Assembly: GCA_004802725.1 (NCBI GenBank)
Contig: SGPM01000037.1
Span: forward strand, 62,001-126,000
DNA length: 64,000 nt
Source of the DNA: Antrodiella citrinella
Taxonomy: Eukaryota > Basidiomycota > Agaricomycetes > Polyporales > Steccherinaceae
Direction of reading: 5' to 3'
Below are positions 36,517 to 47,600 of this stretch, piece after piece. Within the stretch, counting starts at the first letter, position 1; each line of letters opens with the position of its first letter. The notes under the pieces are model-generated. The model was not told where the DNA came from, ran no database searches, and was given only the letters and a program-made list of their open reading frames with translations. Made by a program: the position numbers and the translations under genes.

Positions 36517-37893
36517 ATGAACACACGTATAGCCGTACTACCAACAGGTATGATTGTATTGTTGGACTTGATGCGTTGTGTTAATACCTATGAATCCTCA
36601 GATGTCTTGGATAGTCTAGTCGTAAAGTTGAATTCCAATGATGCTGATGTGACACAAGAGCACCTACGCTTTCTGCGACTCCCACATCCACGTACAAGTA
36701 CGTATATATGTTGGCTCGCTGCATATAATTGACGCTTACAGGTCAATATGTTCATCGATAGCTATCTTGTCTTTGTTCTTGCCTTACAAGCAATCGGGGA
36801 AGTCGTCAATCCTCGAAGTGCAAGCTGTTAGCCCACCTAATGAGCGTTCGTGGTTCATGCCGGAAGGAGAAATTATAGAAGGTAAGTTTCTTAATGAGAA
36901 ACTATGTTGCACCCTGACATATATATATCACCACAGACGGTCAAATGCTCGTATTTACACCCGTCGATCCCGCTTTCCTTCTGGTTCCTTTCTTGAGATT
37001 GATACAATCAGTATGTACATTTACCTCTTTTTGACACCAACAATTTATTCATTGGTGAAATTCAGGAAGATGGGTCGTTGGGAAACTTCCGTCCTATGGA
37101 CGACATCTTTGACGATATCAGGGCCAAAATCTCACAGTCGGACTCGGAGTCCAATGATACAGTCGACGCCACGTTATTAAATGACTTGTCACGTCTATTC
37201 TCTTTAGATTGTACAAGATCCGCTATGCGGAGAGTCTGCGAAGCGAAAGGTATGTGTTATGACACGTCTGTTGGCGTATAAACCTGAACGAGTCTAGATA
37301 TCACCCCTGAAATTAGCGTCTATCGATACTCCTCGCCCAAATTTCTTGAATACTTGAAGAGCAAAGTCGAACGCCTCAGGAGACCAGATACGTTTGAGAT
37401 CTCTCGAACTTTGGTCCGCAATCTAGCCAAGGATGGTCTGATGGAGGATGGAAAAGAAGCTCTGCTCCAGGGTACGTTTCTACCCGAGCATGTCTGGCAC
37501 AACACTTACAGCCAATCTTAGCTGGTCGTCTCAAAGCCGCGTGTGAGCTTGTATCACAATATCTTTCCAAGAACCTGTATGAAGAGCTCTTGTCGTCATA
37601 CGAGTAAGTACTACTTGCTTTTGTTGTTCGTTGATTGGTCACTGATGCATGCGCTCAGTTTCACCGCTCTGGACGCCTATCAGGAGGAACTCAGGAACGA
37701 ACACGCATCTGCAGCAGCAGCTAATATGAGTGCCATCGAGGCCAAAGAGAGCAAAAGCTCTGTGAACGAAGTAGCAGAGAACGGAAAGAAGCGCAAGGGC
37801 CCTGTGAAGGGGTCTCATGGTGTAGAAAAGCTCAAGAAAGCGAACACCAAAGGCATGTCTAAGCTCTCTAGCTTTTTCCAAAAGGCATCCTAG
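36517..37893 (+). CDS. RNH202: Ribonuclease H2 subunit B
   Basis: Non-catalytic subunit of RNase H2, which removes ribonucleotides and RNA-DNA hybrids from nuclear DNA. Eight exons, 36517-36547, 36602-36697, 36762-36881, 36937-37010, 37066-37249, 37298-37471, 37522-37603 and 37659-37893, give 331 residues. Recognisable blocks: MNTRIAVLPTG, LRFLRLPHPRT, SLFLPYKQSGKSSILEVQAV, DGQMLVFTPVDPAFLLVPFL, FRPMDDIFDDI and CELVSQYLSKNLYEELLSSY. The C-terminus is Lys rich and ends with MSKLSSFFQKAS, a PCNA-binding box of the kind found in RNASEH2B (Met at the first position). The acceptor at 36761 has a possible alternative upstream (near 36740) that would change about seven residues. Confidence 0.93.
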
Positions 37894-38154
37894 AGTACGA
37901 TCTCTGTTTGTTGTTACACGTAGAATTTACTGTTTCCGTGACACCACAATGACGTTACGCGACGCGTTCAACGCGTGACCGGCGGTGACGAGGACTTTGA
38001 AAGTCCGCTGCAACCCAAGTTCGTCTTGCGCCCTCCCGCGTCGTCTTGTTCGCTGACCTCCATGTTCACCCTTTCATCCCGCTCGTCGTTCTGAACATCA
38101 CTGGGGCCTCAAAGTTGTGAACTTTACATCGTGTTTACGCCCTTTTTCTTTGCT

Positions 38155-40857
38155 ATGGATCCAAAACACTATGTCGACTGCGCCGTACAGACGGACGGAA
38201 CGTCGTTGACCTCAGCATGTGTACAAGTCGACATGCACGCAGCGTCCCCGTGTCGCATGATCACAGCAGTGGACATCCGAGGCGAACCAACAACACTCTC
38301 CGAGCTGATTCTCTCGCCGCAGCGCTCTCGTCATCAGTCCAAGTCTACTACCCCAGATCAAAGCGCATATATAGATCAAGACACCTCTGCCGAAGCGGAC
38401 GAACCGGAGGACAGACCCACCGATATGACCACCATCCGTGAATACAAACGCTCAGCATTTGCATCCCGTTTCCCGAAGGATCGCACGCTCAAATCAATGT
38501 CAGCTCGAATCGTGTCTCTGCCGGAGACAACATCTGTGTACTCTGCAAGGAAGAACACGGAGAAGACCGCGCGTATAGTTTCACAACCCGAACGCAGAAA
38601 GCCCTTGATATACTCCGACGCGTCCAGCCCATTCTCTGACCGTTTGGATATCTCTTGTGACACGCTCGATCCCTTTGTGTCAGAGGCTCATCACCGAGGT
38701 CGTGTGCGAGTACGCTCAAATGCCGCCGATACGCCTCATACTCCATCGCCCCCGTCTTCCCCAGAATCAGTCATCATTATCGCGGACAAGTCCCAACTTC
38801 CCAAAGGCTTTCTGAGGAATACGCTGGAGGTGGACGACCTCTCCTCTCCTCCTGCTGACGATGATGGTCAGTGATGTTGTCTCGATGGCACAACCCCAAG
38901 ACTGACGATTTGCCTTAGATTGGATTACATGGGCAAAGTCTCCTCCCAGACCAATTCCGGCTTTACATGGACCACTTTCACTTCCATATGCGCGCTGCCC
39001 CTCGTATGTTTTGTCTTTGATATGTGGTCTTCACTGCTGACTGTCCTTACCAGTGGAGCAGAGGGCACCATCATCGAAGAACAAGACAATCTCCCGCGGA
39101 TGATATGGGGCTTGGAAGGCGAGGAGGATCACAACCATAATCGATCAGCTTCTCCAGCCGCTACAAATCAACTTACGCGCAAGTTCGCACCTCGGCTCAC
39201 TCACAATGTTGATCATGTCCCACCTCGTTTCCAGCGCATGGATGACGTTCAACCACTACTAGCTCCTGTCGCAGCAAGGTATCCTAAACCGCCAGCACCT
39301 CAGTACATCATTCAATACGAGCATCAGAAACCAACAGTACACAAACCTGCAAGCCATGCCGACATAGACTTCTCACTCCCGGGACATGGCCCTATCGATT
39401 TGAGCAATGTGTTACGTCCCCGGGACAGCGTGGCCCAGCCTTACATCCAGCAAGATGACCCTCGCCGAGAATCACTCGTCTACGAATACGACGACGTCAG
39501 CGGCGACTGGCAGGGTTCCTTACTAGTACCTGATCAACCGAAGAGTCAAACGCTTCCATCTTCGTCCTCTGTGGAATTCGGCGATTATCTGACACCGTCT
39601 ACCTCAAATTCATCTCTGTCTTCCTTCCAGTCTCTTGCCTCTTCGCTTCCCCCTGTTTCTCTGGATTCGTACGGTCGACTGTCGCTCTCAAATATGACCT
39701 CACAAGCTCCTCGTCGCATGTCTGCTCTAGAAATTGCACAGAATTATCGTCAACAGCAAATTCACCACAAGTCTGTCTTGCCTACACCGCCAAACTCTTC
39801 GTCTCCGATCTGGGCTTCGCGTTTCTCTCCGTACCAAGGATCTATGATTTCTCCGGATCTGGTCTCCGGTAAACAAGTCCTTGTGCAGAATTATCCGCAC
39901 TCTGAGCTACCCCAGCGCAACGCCGTTCAACAAATGCCTCATACGTCCTCTCCTGTGATCGATCTTAACAACCTCAGGTCTCATATAGATGTCTCTTCTC
40001 TGGCTCCCGCGACCCATATTCAAGATCATACTTCACGTGAAACTTCTAATTTTACGAGGGAAGGCGTCGTGCCAGAAAATCATCTACGTGTTCAACGGCA
40101 CACCATGCATCAACTCGCCAATATCGCACATACTTCCGCTGTCGCCAATACGCACTCTCCGGCACCTCCTAGACCACCACCGAATACTCCTATGACGGTC
40201 GTATCGTCTCGTCTCGACAGTCGGGATGGTGGGCGTATGCGAGTTGTGACCATTGTTGAAGCCCCCCCTTCTCCGTCGTCTCCACCTGGGAATAGGCCTC
40301 GTAGCGTTTCTCATCAACAGCAGCGCGGTCTTCCTCTTTCTCAACTCTTATCTAGGCGATTATCCTCTGTTCCCGAGGAGGATACGGGCGTATACGCGGA
40401 TGCCATTCGTGCTTCCTCTCCGAGACTCCCGACAGGTCCCAGGCCCCGCAGCTTTTCTACCGGACAGGCTCTGAAATCGTTTAGACAAGAGGGTTTGAGA
40501 GATCCGCAAATGATGCTTGTCGCGAACGCCATGTTGCATTCCTCGTTGAGGACTCCCAGTCCTGGATACGAACGCTACTCTGGATCTGGACCTGATACGC
40601 ACATTCTCGCCGGTGCCAGAGGATACCAATCGTCTAGGCCTGTGAAGAACCGTTTGCCCGAGACGGCCGTGGCCGTCAAAGCCTCAGGGGGACAGCAACA
40701 AGATTCGAGCAACGGTGCATCCGGCAGGGGTCGTGGCGGACGAGGCAATAGGGCTCGTGGAGGTGGCCATGGTAGGAGAGGTCATAGTCGTTCGTCGTCG
40801 ATCGTCACTCGCAACGGGCCGGAGCGAGTGGATGGTGGAATGACTGTTAGGTCTTAA
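38155..40857 (+). CDS. Large disordered protein with C-terminal RGG box
   Basis: Three exons, 38155-38866, 38919-39003 and 39054-40857, give 866 residues with no domain I recognise. The N-terminus (MDPKHYVDCAVQTD) is followed by long Ser/Pro/Thr-rich stretches. An isolated conserved-looking helix, RRMSALEIAQNYRQQQ, lies near residue 485. The last 60 residues are a glycine-arginine region (GRGRGGRGNRARGGGHGRRG), which in other proteins binds RNA or is arginine-methylated. Upstream codons continue open to a GTG at 38131 but the first ATG is at 38155. An RNA-related role is inferred only from the RGG box. Confidence 0.8.
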
Positions 40858-42066
40858 GCTTCATGTAAGTCGGCGCGTCTTCTCAAATATCTGACGACTG
40901 ATTTCCTTCGTCCATAGAAACGTTCTTTTATGTATCAGAAAGCACTTCGCATTTGCATTCGCATGTTGTCTCAGGACATCCTGGACATTCTTCTCCTCAT
41001 GGTTGTACCGTACGTGTCGTAGAATACCAGAAACACGTCCAATTGTATCATTATGTTGTCCTTGACATGCTGCCAGTGTAGCTCAGTCCAGCTCTGGAGT
41101 CTGGACGCGACCAGTCATCATGTCACTAACTAGTCCACGGGAATACCATGTCCCAGAAATCCTCATGAACGACATGCGTCTTCCTGTGCCTCACAGCGAC
41201 GCCGCATGCAAGTGTTCTGCTCCTTGCGCGGAGCAGGATCGGAGCACATAAACATGGACGCAATATCGTCCGTTTATCCAGAAGACCAACGTGGAATCTA
41301 CGGAATTACAGGGAGGTAGCTATATGTATATATCGGCTCCCATCTACGTTCTAGAAGGAGACCCGGCGAGTCGTTTTCCGAATACTAGAAGATATTTGTG
41401 GACCAAAAGCGACGGAAATAGAAACTGGAACAACGGGGATTCAGATTGAATTCGAAGGGCGACGGCATGCATGCGCACGGGGGCCGTATGCTATGGAGGT
41501 GGGGGAAGGAAGGGGGTAACACTAGTAGCATGCAACGTGAGAAAACGAAGGTCGAAAGAAATACAAACGGCGTCGTAGACAATGGGAGCGACGAAGAGTC
41601 CGAGCGGATCCGGAGACGTGAGAGGACATGGTACACAGAGCAGACCAAGGGACGGCAAGCAAGAAATGCCTCCAGAAAGAAGACAAGAGTAAGACATGAA
41701 AGAACGTGAAACACGTAAAAGGCCCTAGAGAAGACAAAATGTAGAATGTATGAAAACACGTTGGCATGAAGGGACGAATGTAGAAGTTGTGGGTGTGTGT
41801 ATATGTGATGGTGACAAAGGATTCGGAAGGGTGGTTGCTAAGAAATCATGGTGTATATAGATTGCAAGTTGGATGAGGGTTGATGGATGTGACTCGAAAT
41901 GCGAATCCGACTAAACGATGAATGGGAGTAAAGGTGTTTGAGTTTGTTACATTTGTGGAATTGCTGAAGAAAGAAAGGAATGGGCGGATGACGTTAGATG
42001 AGGAGTGCGGATAACATGAGCATAGGAAGTGCACAGCGACGAAAGCGGGTCAGGTGAACGGTCGCT
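40858..42066. other. Convergent intergenic region, no gene seen
   Basis: Between the stop of the RGG protein gene and the stop of the MAPK kinase gene. The plus strand is purine rich at 41390-41900, which gives artificial Phe/Leu/Ser-rich frames on the minus strand. No splice-consistent coding region or RNA gene recognised. Confidence 0.4.
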
Positions 42067-43866
42067 TTATGCCTCTGTCGGTGGTGAGTCGGAAATCCGC
42101 ATACCAGCCATGGTAGCATCCAACGAGTTAGCTTCGCTGCGACTCGACCCCGGTCGCGATGAACTGCTATACAATCATCAGTGCCCGAAAGAATGATCGT
42201 ACGAACTTGGAACTCACGCATCGCCAGATTTTCGCATCGGTGCTGGCCAGCCCCAAACTTTCCGCAGCCAGTAAGCCATGTTCACCTTGTTCTGCGTTGC
42301 TGCTACAATCCATGGGTGCTCAAGCAGCTCTTTAGGTGTTGGTCGCATAGCTGGATTCCGTGTCAAGCTGAGATAATCGTCTTAGCAAGAGCGTTCAGAG
42401 TTTCGATCATGCACTTGACTTACGCGACTTTGATAAAATCTTTCATCTCACGACTGTAGGAGATATCCTCTTCATCCTCCAGCTCCGGAGGCTGCCGCAA
42501 TAGCGAGTCAGTACGCCGTGACTGTCTACTAAAAATATGACACGAACCTCATTCTGAGTGATGTACATCATGAGCTCGATATCCGCAAGGTCACTTGGGA
42601 AGGGGAAACGGTTCTGCACTAGTTCTAGAAGGGAGATCCCGGTGGACCAGACGTCGGATCGGATGCTGTAGTTCAAACCGGATAGACGTTCGGGCTGAAG
42701 GGTGCTCAGCAGTCAGACAACCGTCAAGTGGTGACGTATCGAGTATCATACCGCCATGTAAAGACTAGTGCCCGTGAAGGTTCCTGCATTCGAATTGACC
42801 AACTCTCCCGAAACACCGAAGTCCACAAGTTTTACGATACCATCGCGCGTCAAGAGAATGTTTGGTGGCTTGATATCTCGGTGTATGGTCTTCCTTGCAT
42901 GTAGATATGCCAAACCTTGAAGAATCTGTGTCGATCACAGTGAGATCATTGATGCACAATCAGGTACGTCAGGGACATTGCAAGTACGAATCGACTTACG
43001 CCTTCAGCGAGCCTCCCGGCAACCTTCTCACTGACTCTGGCGTCGATCTGCCTCATCTTCTTGCCAACAGACTCAAGACTGCCTCCCTCACAAAACTCCA
43101 TAAGCACCTTGACCTCGCTAGACGACGGAGAGATGTACGCCCCGAAGAAGTGGATGATATTCACATGCTCCGTGGAGGACGTGATCTTGATCTCGCGCAG
43201 GAGTTGCCTCATGGGCGCCTCGTGTGTAGTGATAGTTTTACGGGCCATGATCAAGCCCGTACGTTTGTCACGCACTTTGTAGACGACGCCGCCGGCACCT
43301 TCTCCGAGACGGGTCTGCTCCTCGAGGATATCATCTGACCACTGATCAAACTCTTGGACGGTTTGACGGATGTCGACCATCGAGACAGGCGGTGGCTTGG
43401 ACTGAGGGGAGATGGTGAGCTGCGGTGGTTTGATCGTTGCCTCTCCTGGGCCGTCGGTGCTGCTAGACAAGAGATGCGGGGAAGCATTTTGGTTGTTAGG
43501 ACCGCCCGCATAACCGCCTGCGAATGCGCTCTCTCCAAAGTCAAGCGTCGGCAATTTGAGCCTAGGACGTCCCGGGGGGCCCGAGCCTGGGATTTGGAGG
43601 GAGATGGTGGGCGTTGGTGAGCGCGAACGAGAAGGCGGCGAAAGGAAAGGCGGTGATAATAGGCTTGGCTGGTGATCCTGCTGTCCTTGGATACTGCCAT
43701 TGGAAGCATTGACAAGGTTGAGATTTGGAGGAGGCAATGTAAGCTTAGTGGCTGAGGGTCTGCGAGCAGTACGAAGAGGAGCGATCTCGTCCAGCTTGGG
43801 CGGCGACGAGGGACGCAGTACTCTGGGGCCCATGGGGCGCGCTGGGCTTGAGTGCATGGAGTGCAT
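42067..43866 (-). CDS. MKK1: MAPK kinase, Mkk1/Mkk2 (cell-wall integrity) type
   Basis: Dual-specificity kinase expected to activate the cell-wall-integrity MAP kinase. Six exons, 43866-43000, 42925-42752, 42694-42548, 42491-42424, 42367-42218 and 42163-42067, give 500 residues. Kinase signatures: glycine loop [12 protein letters not shown], catalytic-Lys segment [42 protein letters not shown] (activation loop with the S-x-A-x-T pair), MAPERL and [20 protein letters not shown]. The N-terminus holds a basic-hydrophobic MAPK docking motif, [10 protein letters not shown]. Start chosen at the first ATG ([13 protein letters not shown]); the frame is open upstream but only with non-ATG codons. Confidence 0.93.
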
Positions 43867-44066
43867 CGTGCTGTACGACGACCAAGAGGTTAAACACGAT
43901 GAGGGAGACCGCTGGATGAGCGATGAGCAGCTCAAGTCGCTTCGCTTCAGAACCTCCAAATATGAAAGGGCGGGTTCAAAAGGCGCCCACAGTACGGCAA
44001 CAGCCCAGATCCGATAAGCGCCCTAATACACCCCTACCAGCCACACACCGATCTTGCATTGTTGTC

Positions 44067-44153
44067 GGCAGTGTAGCCAAGTGGTTACGGCGTCACGTTT
44101 AGGCCATTTTCCGTGATGGGTTTCCCGCGCGAGTTCGAATCTCGTCACTGTCA
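44067..44153 (+). tRNA. tRNA-Leu (anticodon TAG) with short intron
   Basis: A complete cloverleaf folds from 44067 to the discriminator A at 44153. The acceptor stem is GGCAGTG/CACTGTC (one G-U pair). The D stem is GCC/GGC, the anticodon stem TCACG/CGTGA and the T arm GCGAG-TTCGAAT-CTCGT. A long variable arm (GGG-TTT-CCC at 44118-44126) marks a type II tRNA. The 14 bases between the anticodon stem halves leave a 7-base loop with anticodon TAG at 44100-44102 and a 7-base intron after base 37. A box TAGCCAAGTGG and B box GTTCGAATC are present. A run of six T follows at 44160-44165 as Pol III terminator. Confidence 0.9.
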
Positions 44154-44157
44154 AAAA

Positions 44158-44166
44158 GCTTTTTTG
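44158..44166 (+). terminator. RNA polymerase III T-run terminator
   Basis: A run of six T beginning about seven bases after the tRNA 3' end, within AGCTTTTTTG. This is the usual Pol III stop signal. It lies about 110 bases upstream of the SLU7 start codon. Confidence 0.75.
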
Positions 44167-44277
44167 CACGATTAGTGTGGTGGAGCAAGCACGACCAAAC
44201 AAAGACGGCGGCATTGAACGCCGACTCGACCGAACCCCTGCTCGACCACAACTATCTACACTCACTCAGTCGCAATA

Positions 44278-46263
44278 ATGGCCTCCGCTAGCGGTATGTC
44301 CTCATTATTTTATTTTATCATTCATGTCTCTCATATATCCTTCAGCTACCGGAAAGCTCTCCAGGGAGGAATTCCGACGTCAAAAGGATCTCGATGCCGC
44401 TCGTAAGGCCGGTACAGCTCCTGCAGCTTTGGACGAGGAGGGAAGAGCTATCAATCCTCATATTCCTCGTGAGTGTCTCTTGGCTATCGTTTGTGATGGG
44501 TTGCTAACTGTCTACAGAATATATCGCGCAAGCACCATGGTACCTCGACACTGGCGCACCCTCACTCAGTCATCAACGTATCCCTGAGTATGACCGCTCC
44601 TCCGACAAACTAGACAACTGGTACGATCGAGGTGCAAAGGCAGGACCCGCTGCAAAGAAATATCGCAAAGGAGCATGCGAAAACTGTGGCGCCATGACTC
44701 ACAAGAAGCAGGATTGTCTTGAACGGCCACGGAAGCGAGGCGCCAAATTCACCAACAAAGCCATTGCGCCAGATGAAATAGTGCAGGAGATTGCTTCGGG
44801 TTATGATGCCAAGCGGGATAGGTGGAATGGATACGATGCGAGTGAGCACAAAAAGGTGTACGAGGAATATGCGGCGGTGGAGGCAGCGAGACAGAAGCAG
44901 AGAGAGGATGAGATTGACAAGCAGACGACAACTGATTTAGCGGCTGTGCGGAAAGTGGCCAAGGCAGGCAAGGGTGAGGGAGGCAAGGATGATGATTTCG
45001 GAAGCAGTGACGAGGAGGATGACGACCAGGACAAGTACGCCGAATCCGCGGATGCTGTTGGTCAGAAGCTGGACACGAAGACTCGTATCACTGTCCGGAA
45101 CCTGCGTATCCGTGAAGATACAGCCAAGTACCTCATCAATTTGGACCCTTCGAGTGCGTACTACGATCCGAAGACTCGTTCCATGCGCGACAATCCCATG
45201 AAGAACGTCTCTGCTGAGGATGTAAGCGCACTTCCTCTTGTCACTTGTTTCGCTGCTTATATAGTATTGATAGGCACAATTCGCTGGTGACAACTTCCTT
45301 CGCTCTTCTGGTGAGGCTCCCGAAGTACAGAGATTGCAGCTCTTCGCCTGGAATGCTGCCGCACGTGGAAATGATGTCCACATGAACGCCAATCCGACAC
45401 AAGGGCAATTGTTACACGTCGAGTACCAGAAGACAAAGGAGCAGCTGAAAGACTCTACGAAGGGCAGTATTCTGTCGAAATATGGTGGTGAGGAATACTT
45501 GGAGAAAGTGCCTAAAGAGCTGCTCCAGGGACAAACGGAAGAATATGTCGAGTTCTCGAGAACGGGTCAGGTTATCAAGGGCAAAGAGAGAGCTGCTGTG
45601 CGATCAAAATATTCCGAAGATGGTACGTGCTTGCACATTTTCACGAACACACCGGGCTGACGCATTTCCACAGTCTTTATCAACAACCATACAGCGGTAT
45701 GGGGCTCATGGTACGACCTCACGACGGGCCAGTGGGGTTTTGCATGTTGCCATTCATTCGTTCATCTTTCGTATTGTACTGGTTCGGCGGGTATATCCGC
45801 TGCCGCCGCTTCCAGTGCAAAGAATCTTCTTACTTCGACGTCTTCGTCAAGCATGCCGCCTCCTCCAGTACCTGCGCATGCCCTTGCCTCCTTGTCATCA
45901 CAGTCAGAAGCTCCGCCACCGCCGGTGGGCAAGGAAGACAGACAGAAGAAAGCCGAGGAACTGTTCTCGAAAAAGCGTCTGGGCGAAGGCGAGATCAAGT
46001 TGGACGAGACACGGTTAGCGGCGGCTGTCAGGGAGGAGAGAGATAGGAAGAGGAAGGGAAGGCCCGATGACGACGATCCGTGGGGCAAAGGAAAGAAGAA
46101 GAAGGCAGGTGACGAGGTCACAGAGGAAGAACTCGGTGCGTTCTTACTTTCCTTGCGGTGCTGCTGGCGTACTGACGAAGCTCATTATCTTTCAGAGGCG
46201 TACCGAATGAACCGTCGCATGACCGAGGATCCTATGGCCAACTATGTAGACGAGGACTTGTGA
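44278..46263 (+). CDS. SLU7: Pre-mRNA splicing factor SLU7
   Basis: Second-step splicing factor that helps choose the 3' splice site. Six exons, 44278-44293, 44346-44468, 44518-45221, 45274-45622, 45674-46135 and 46196-46263, give 573 residues. Hallmarks: [20 protein letters not shown] at the N-terminus, [20 protein letters not shown], the CCHC knuckle [42 protein letters not shown] and [19 protein letters not shown]. The C-terminal quarter is Lys/Glu rich and ends [14 protein letters not shown]. The start is the ATG at 44278 in a 16-base exon. Confidence 0.96.
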
Positions 46264-47600
46264 GATTCCGGTGCTGTTGCATTTGCTACTCCTTTTGCGG
46301 TTATTGTATACTTACCATACTTACCCTTGCTACTCCATTGTATTACCGTCTCATCTTCAGACTCGCAAACTTATTTTTGCTCGTTGATAACGACACACTA
46401 CGCTAGACCAAAACAGTGCGTCACAAGAGACTCATAACAGACTAGATCGTGATATCCGCCCCAACAGGTACAGAAACTGACAAGAGCTGACTACCTAGCG
46501 CATCCCTTTCTCATGAGCATATCGAGATCTGCGAAGAGATCGCTCCGCTGCGGTGTGGTTATACGACTCTGGATATTTCTTAGAGCTCGATGCCCAGCTG
46601 GTCAACATATGCATGCTAGACGGCGGACCTTCTGTCAGTGATCCTGCAGGCCTAAGCAGCCTGGACCGGGATGGCAGAACCACCGTCGGTGAATGCGACT
46701 AACTTTGACCTATTCTGATACAGACCGGAGGTTCCTGGTCACCTGGTGTGCTTGTGGTCTCAGAAAGTCCTAGAAGCTTTCATTTCAACATTCAATATTC
46801 AACCTCGCAATTCTTTATTGGAAGATCATTTGGACGTAGGATGACGACGCCGCTTCTAGTTGTCGCAGTTCACGGTCTCAACAACTTGACATGTAGCAGA
46901 ATGAAACTGGATGGTCCAAATCGCTTCAGTACTGGTCTCACTAGCCTCTCATCTGACAGAATCTGCTCTCATGCGCACTCTTGAATGCAATCTGAGATCC
47001 AAATCGGGTTTCTCAACCACAAGTATCTCCTAATTGCAAATCTCAATATTCTTTTCCCCACTAGTACTTTCATAAAGTGAAATTCATCATGGTAGCCCGC
47101 CGCTCAAGCATGGAGGACCTGGGAGGCGCATGGTCATACCGGTCATACCGGTCATACCTCCCTGCCCGCCCATTGATGCTGCGCGGTCACGGTTTTCGCC
47201 GTATTTTGTTTCGTCTCGTCTCCGGTCAAGTCAAGCTTCTCTTGAAACGTTCCATAGGCCATGTAAGGGTTCGTGCCGCTTTTCAATAGAAGCTCTGCAG
47301 TGGCCAAACCTGACGAACATCGAATATTGAATTACAGGGTATGTCCGAAAAGGCCATTTTCAATTTTCCAATGACCGCAGGGCGCGGCCCCGGTCAATCG
47401 GCAAACGTGCGCACAAGGTCTTGCACGTATGGGTAATTCCGGTTGCGATGCCTGAATGAGATACAAGGGTGGACGTGAAGGTCCTCGACGCGTCTGCTGC
47501 TCACGGCACCTTTCTTACTGGTCATCTCAGTCTGACCGACGCTCCTCATTCCAAATAACTCGCGCTCTCCTCCTTCCCGTGATCTTTGTAAGGGCGCACT
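46264..47600. other. Intergenic region upstream of the FAD monooxygenase
   Basis: No coding region supported. It contains a three-copy 9-base tandem repeat at 47132-47158. Short frames on both strands have no motif. The last several hundred bases are presumably the monooxygenase promoter. Confidence 0.4.
47132..47158. repeat. 9-base tandem repeat, three copies
   Basis: Three perfect head-to-tail copies of GGTCATACC. Each junction forms an ACCGGT palindrome. It lies about 440 bases upstream of the monooxygenase start. Confidence 0.85.

Noticed and set aside
38131..38154. GTG start giving eight extra residues for the RGG protein
   Set aside because: An ATG eight codons later is the natural start; non-ATG initiation is not needed.
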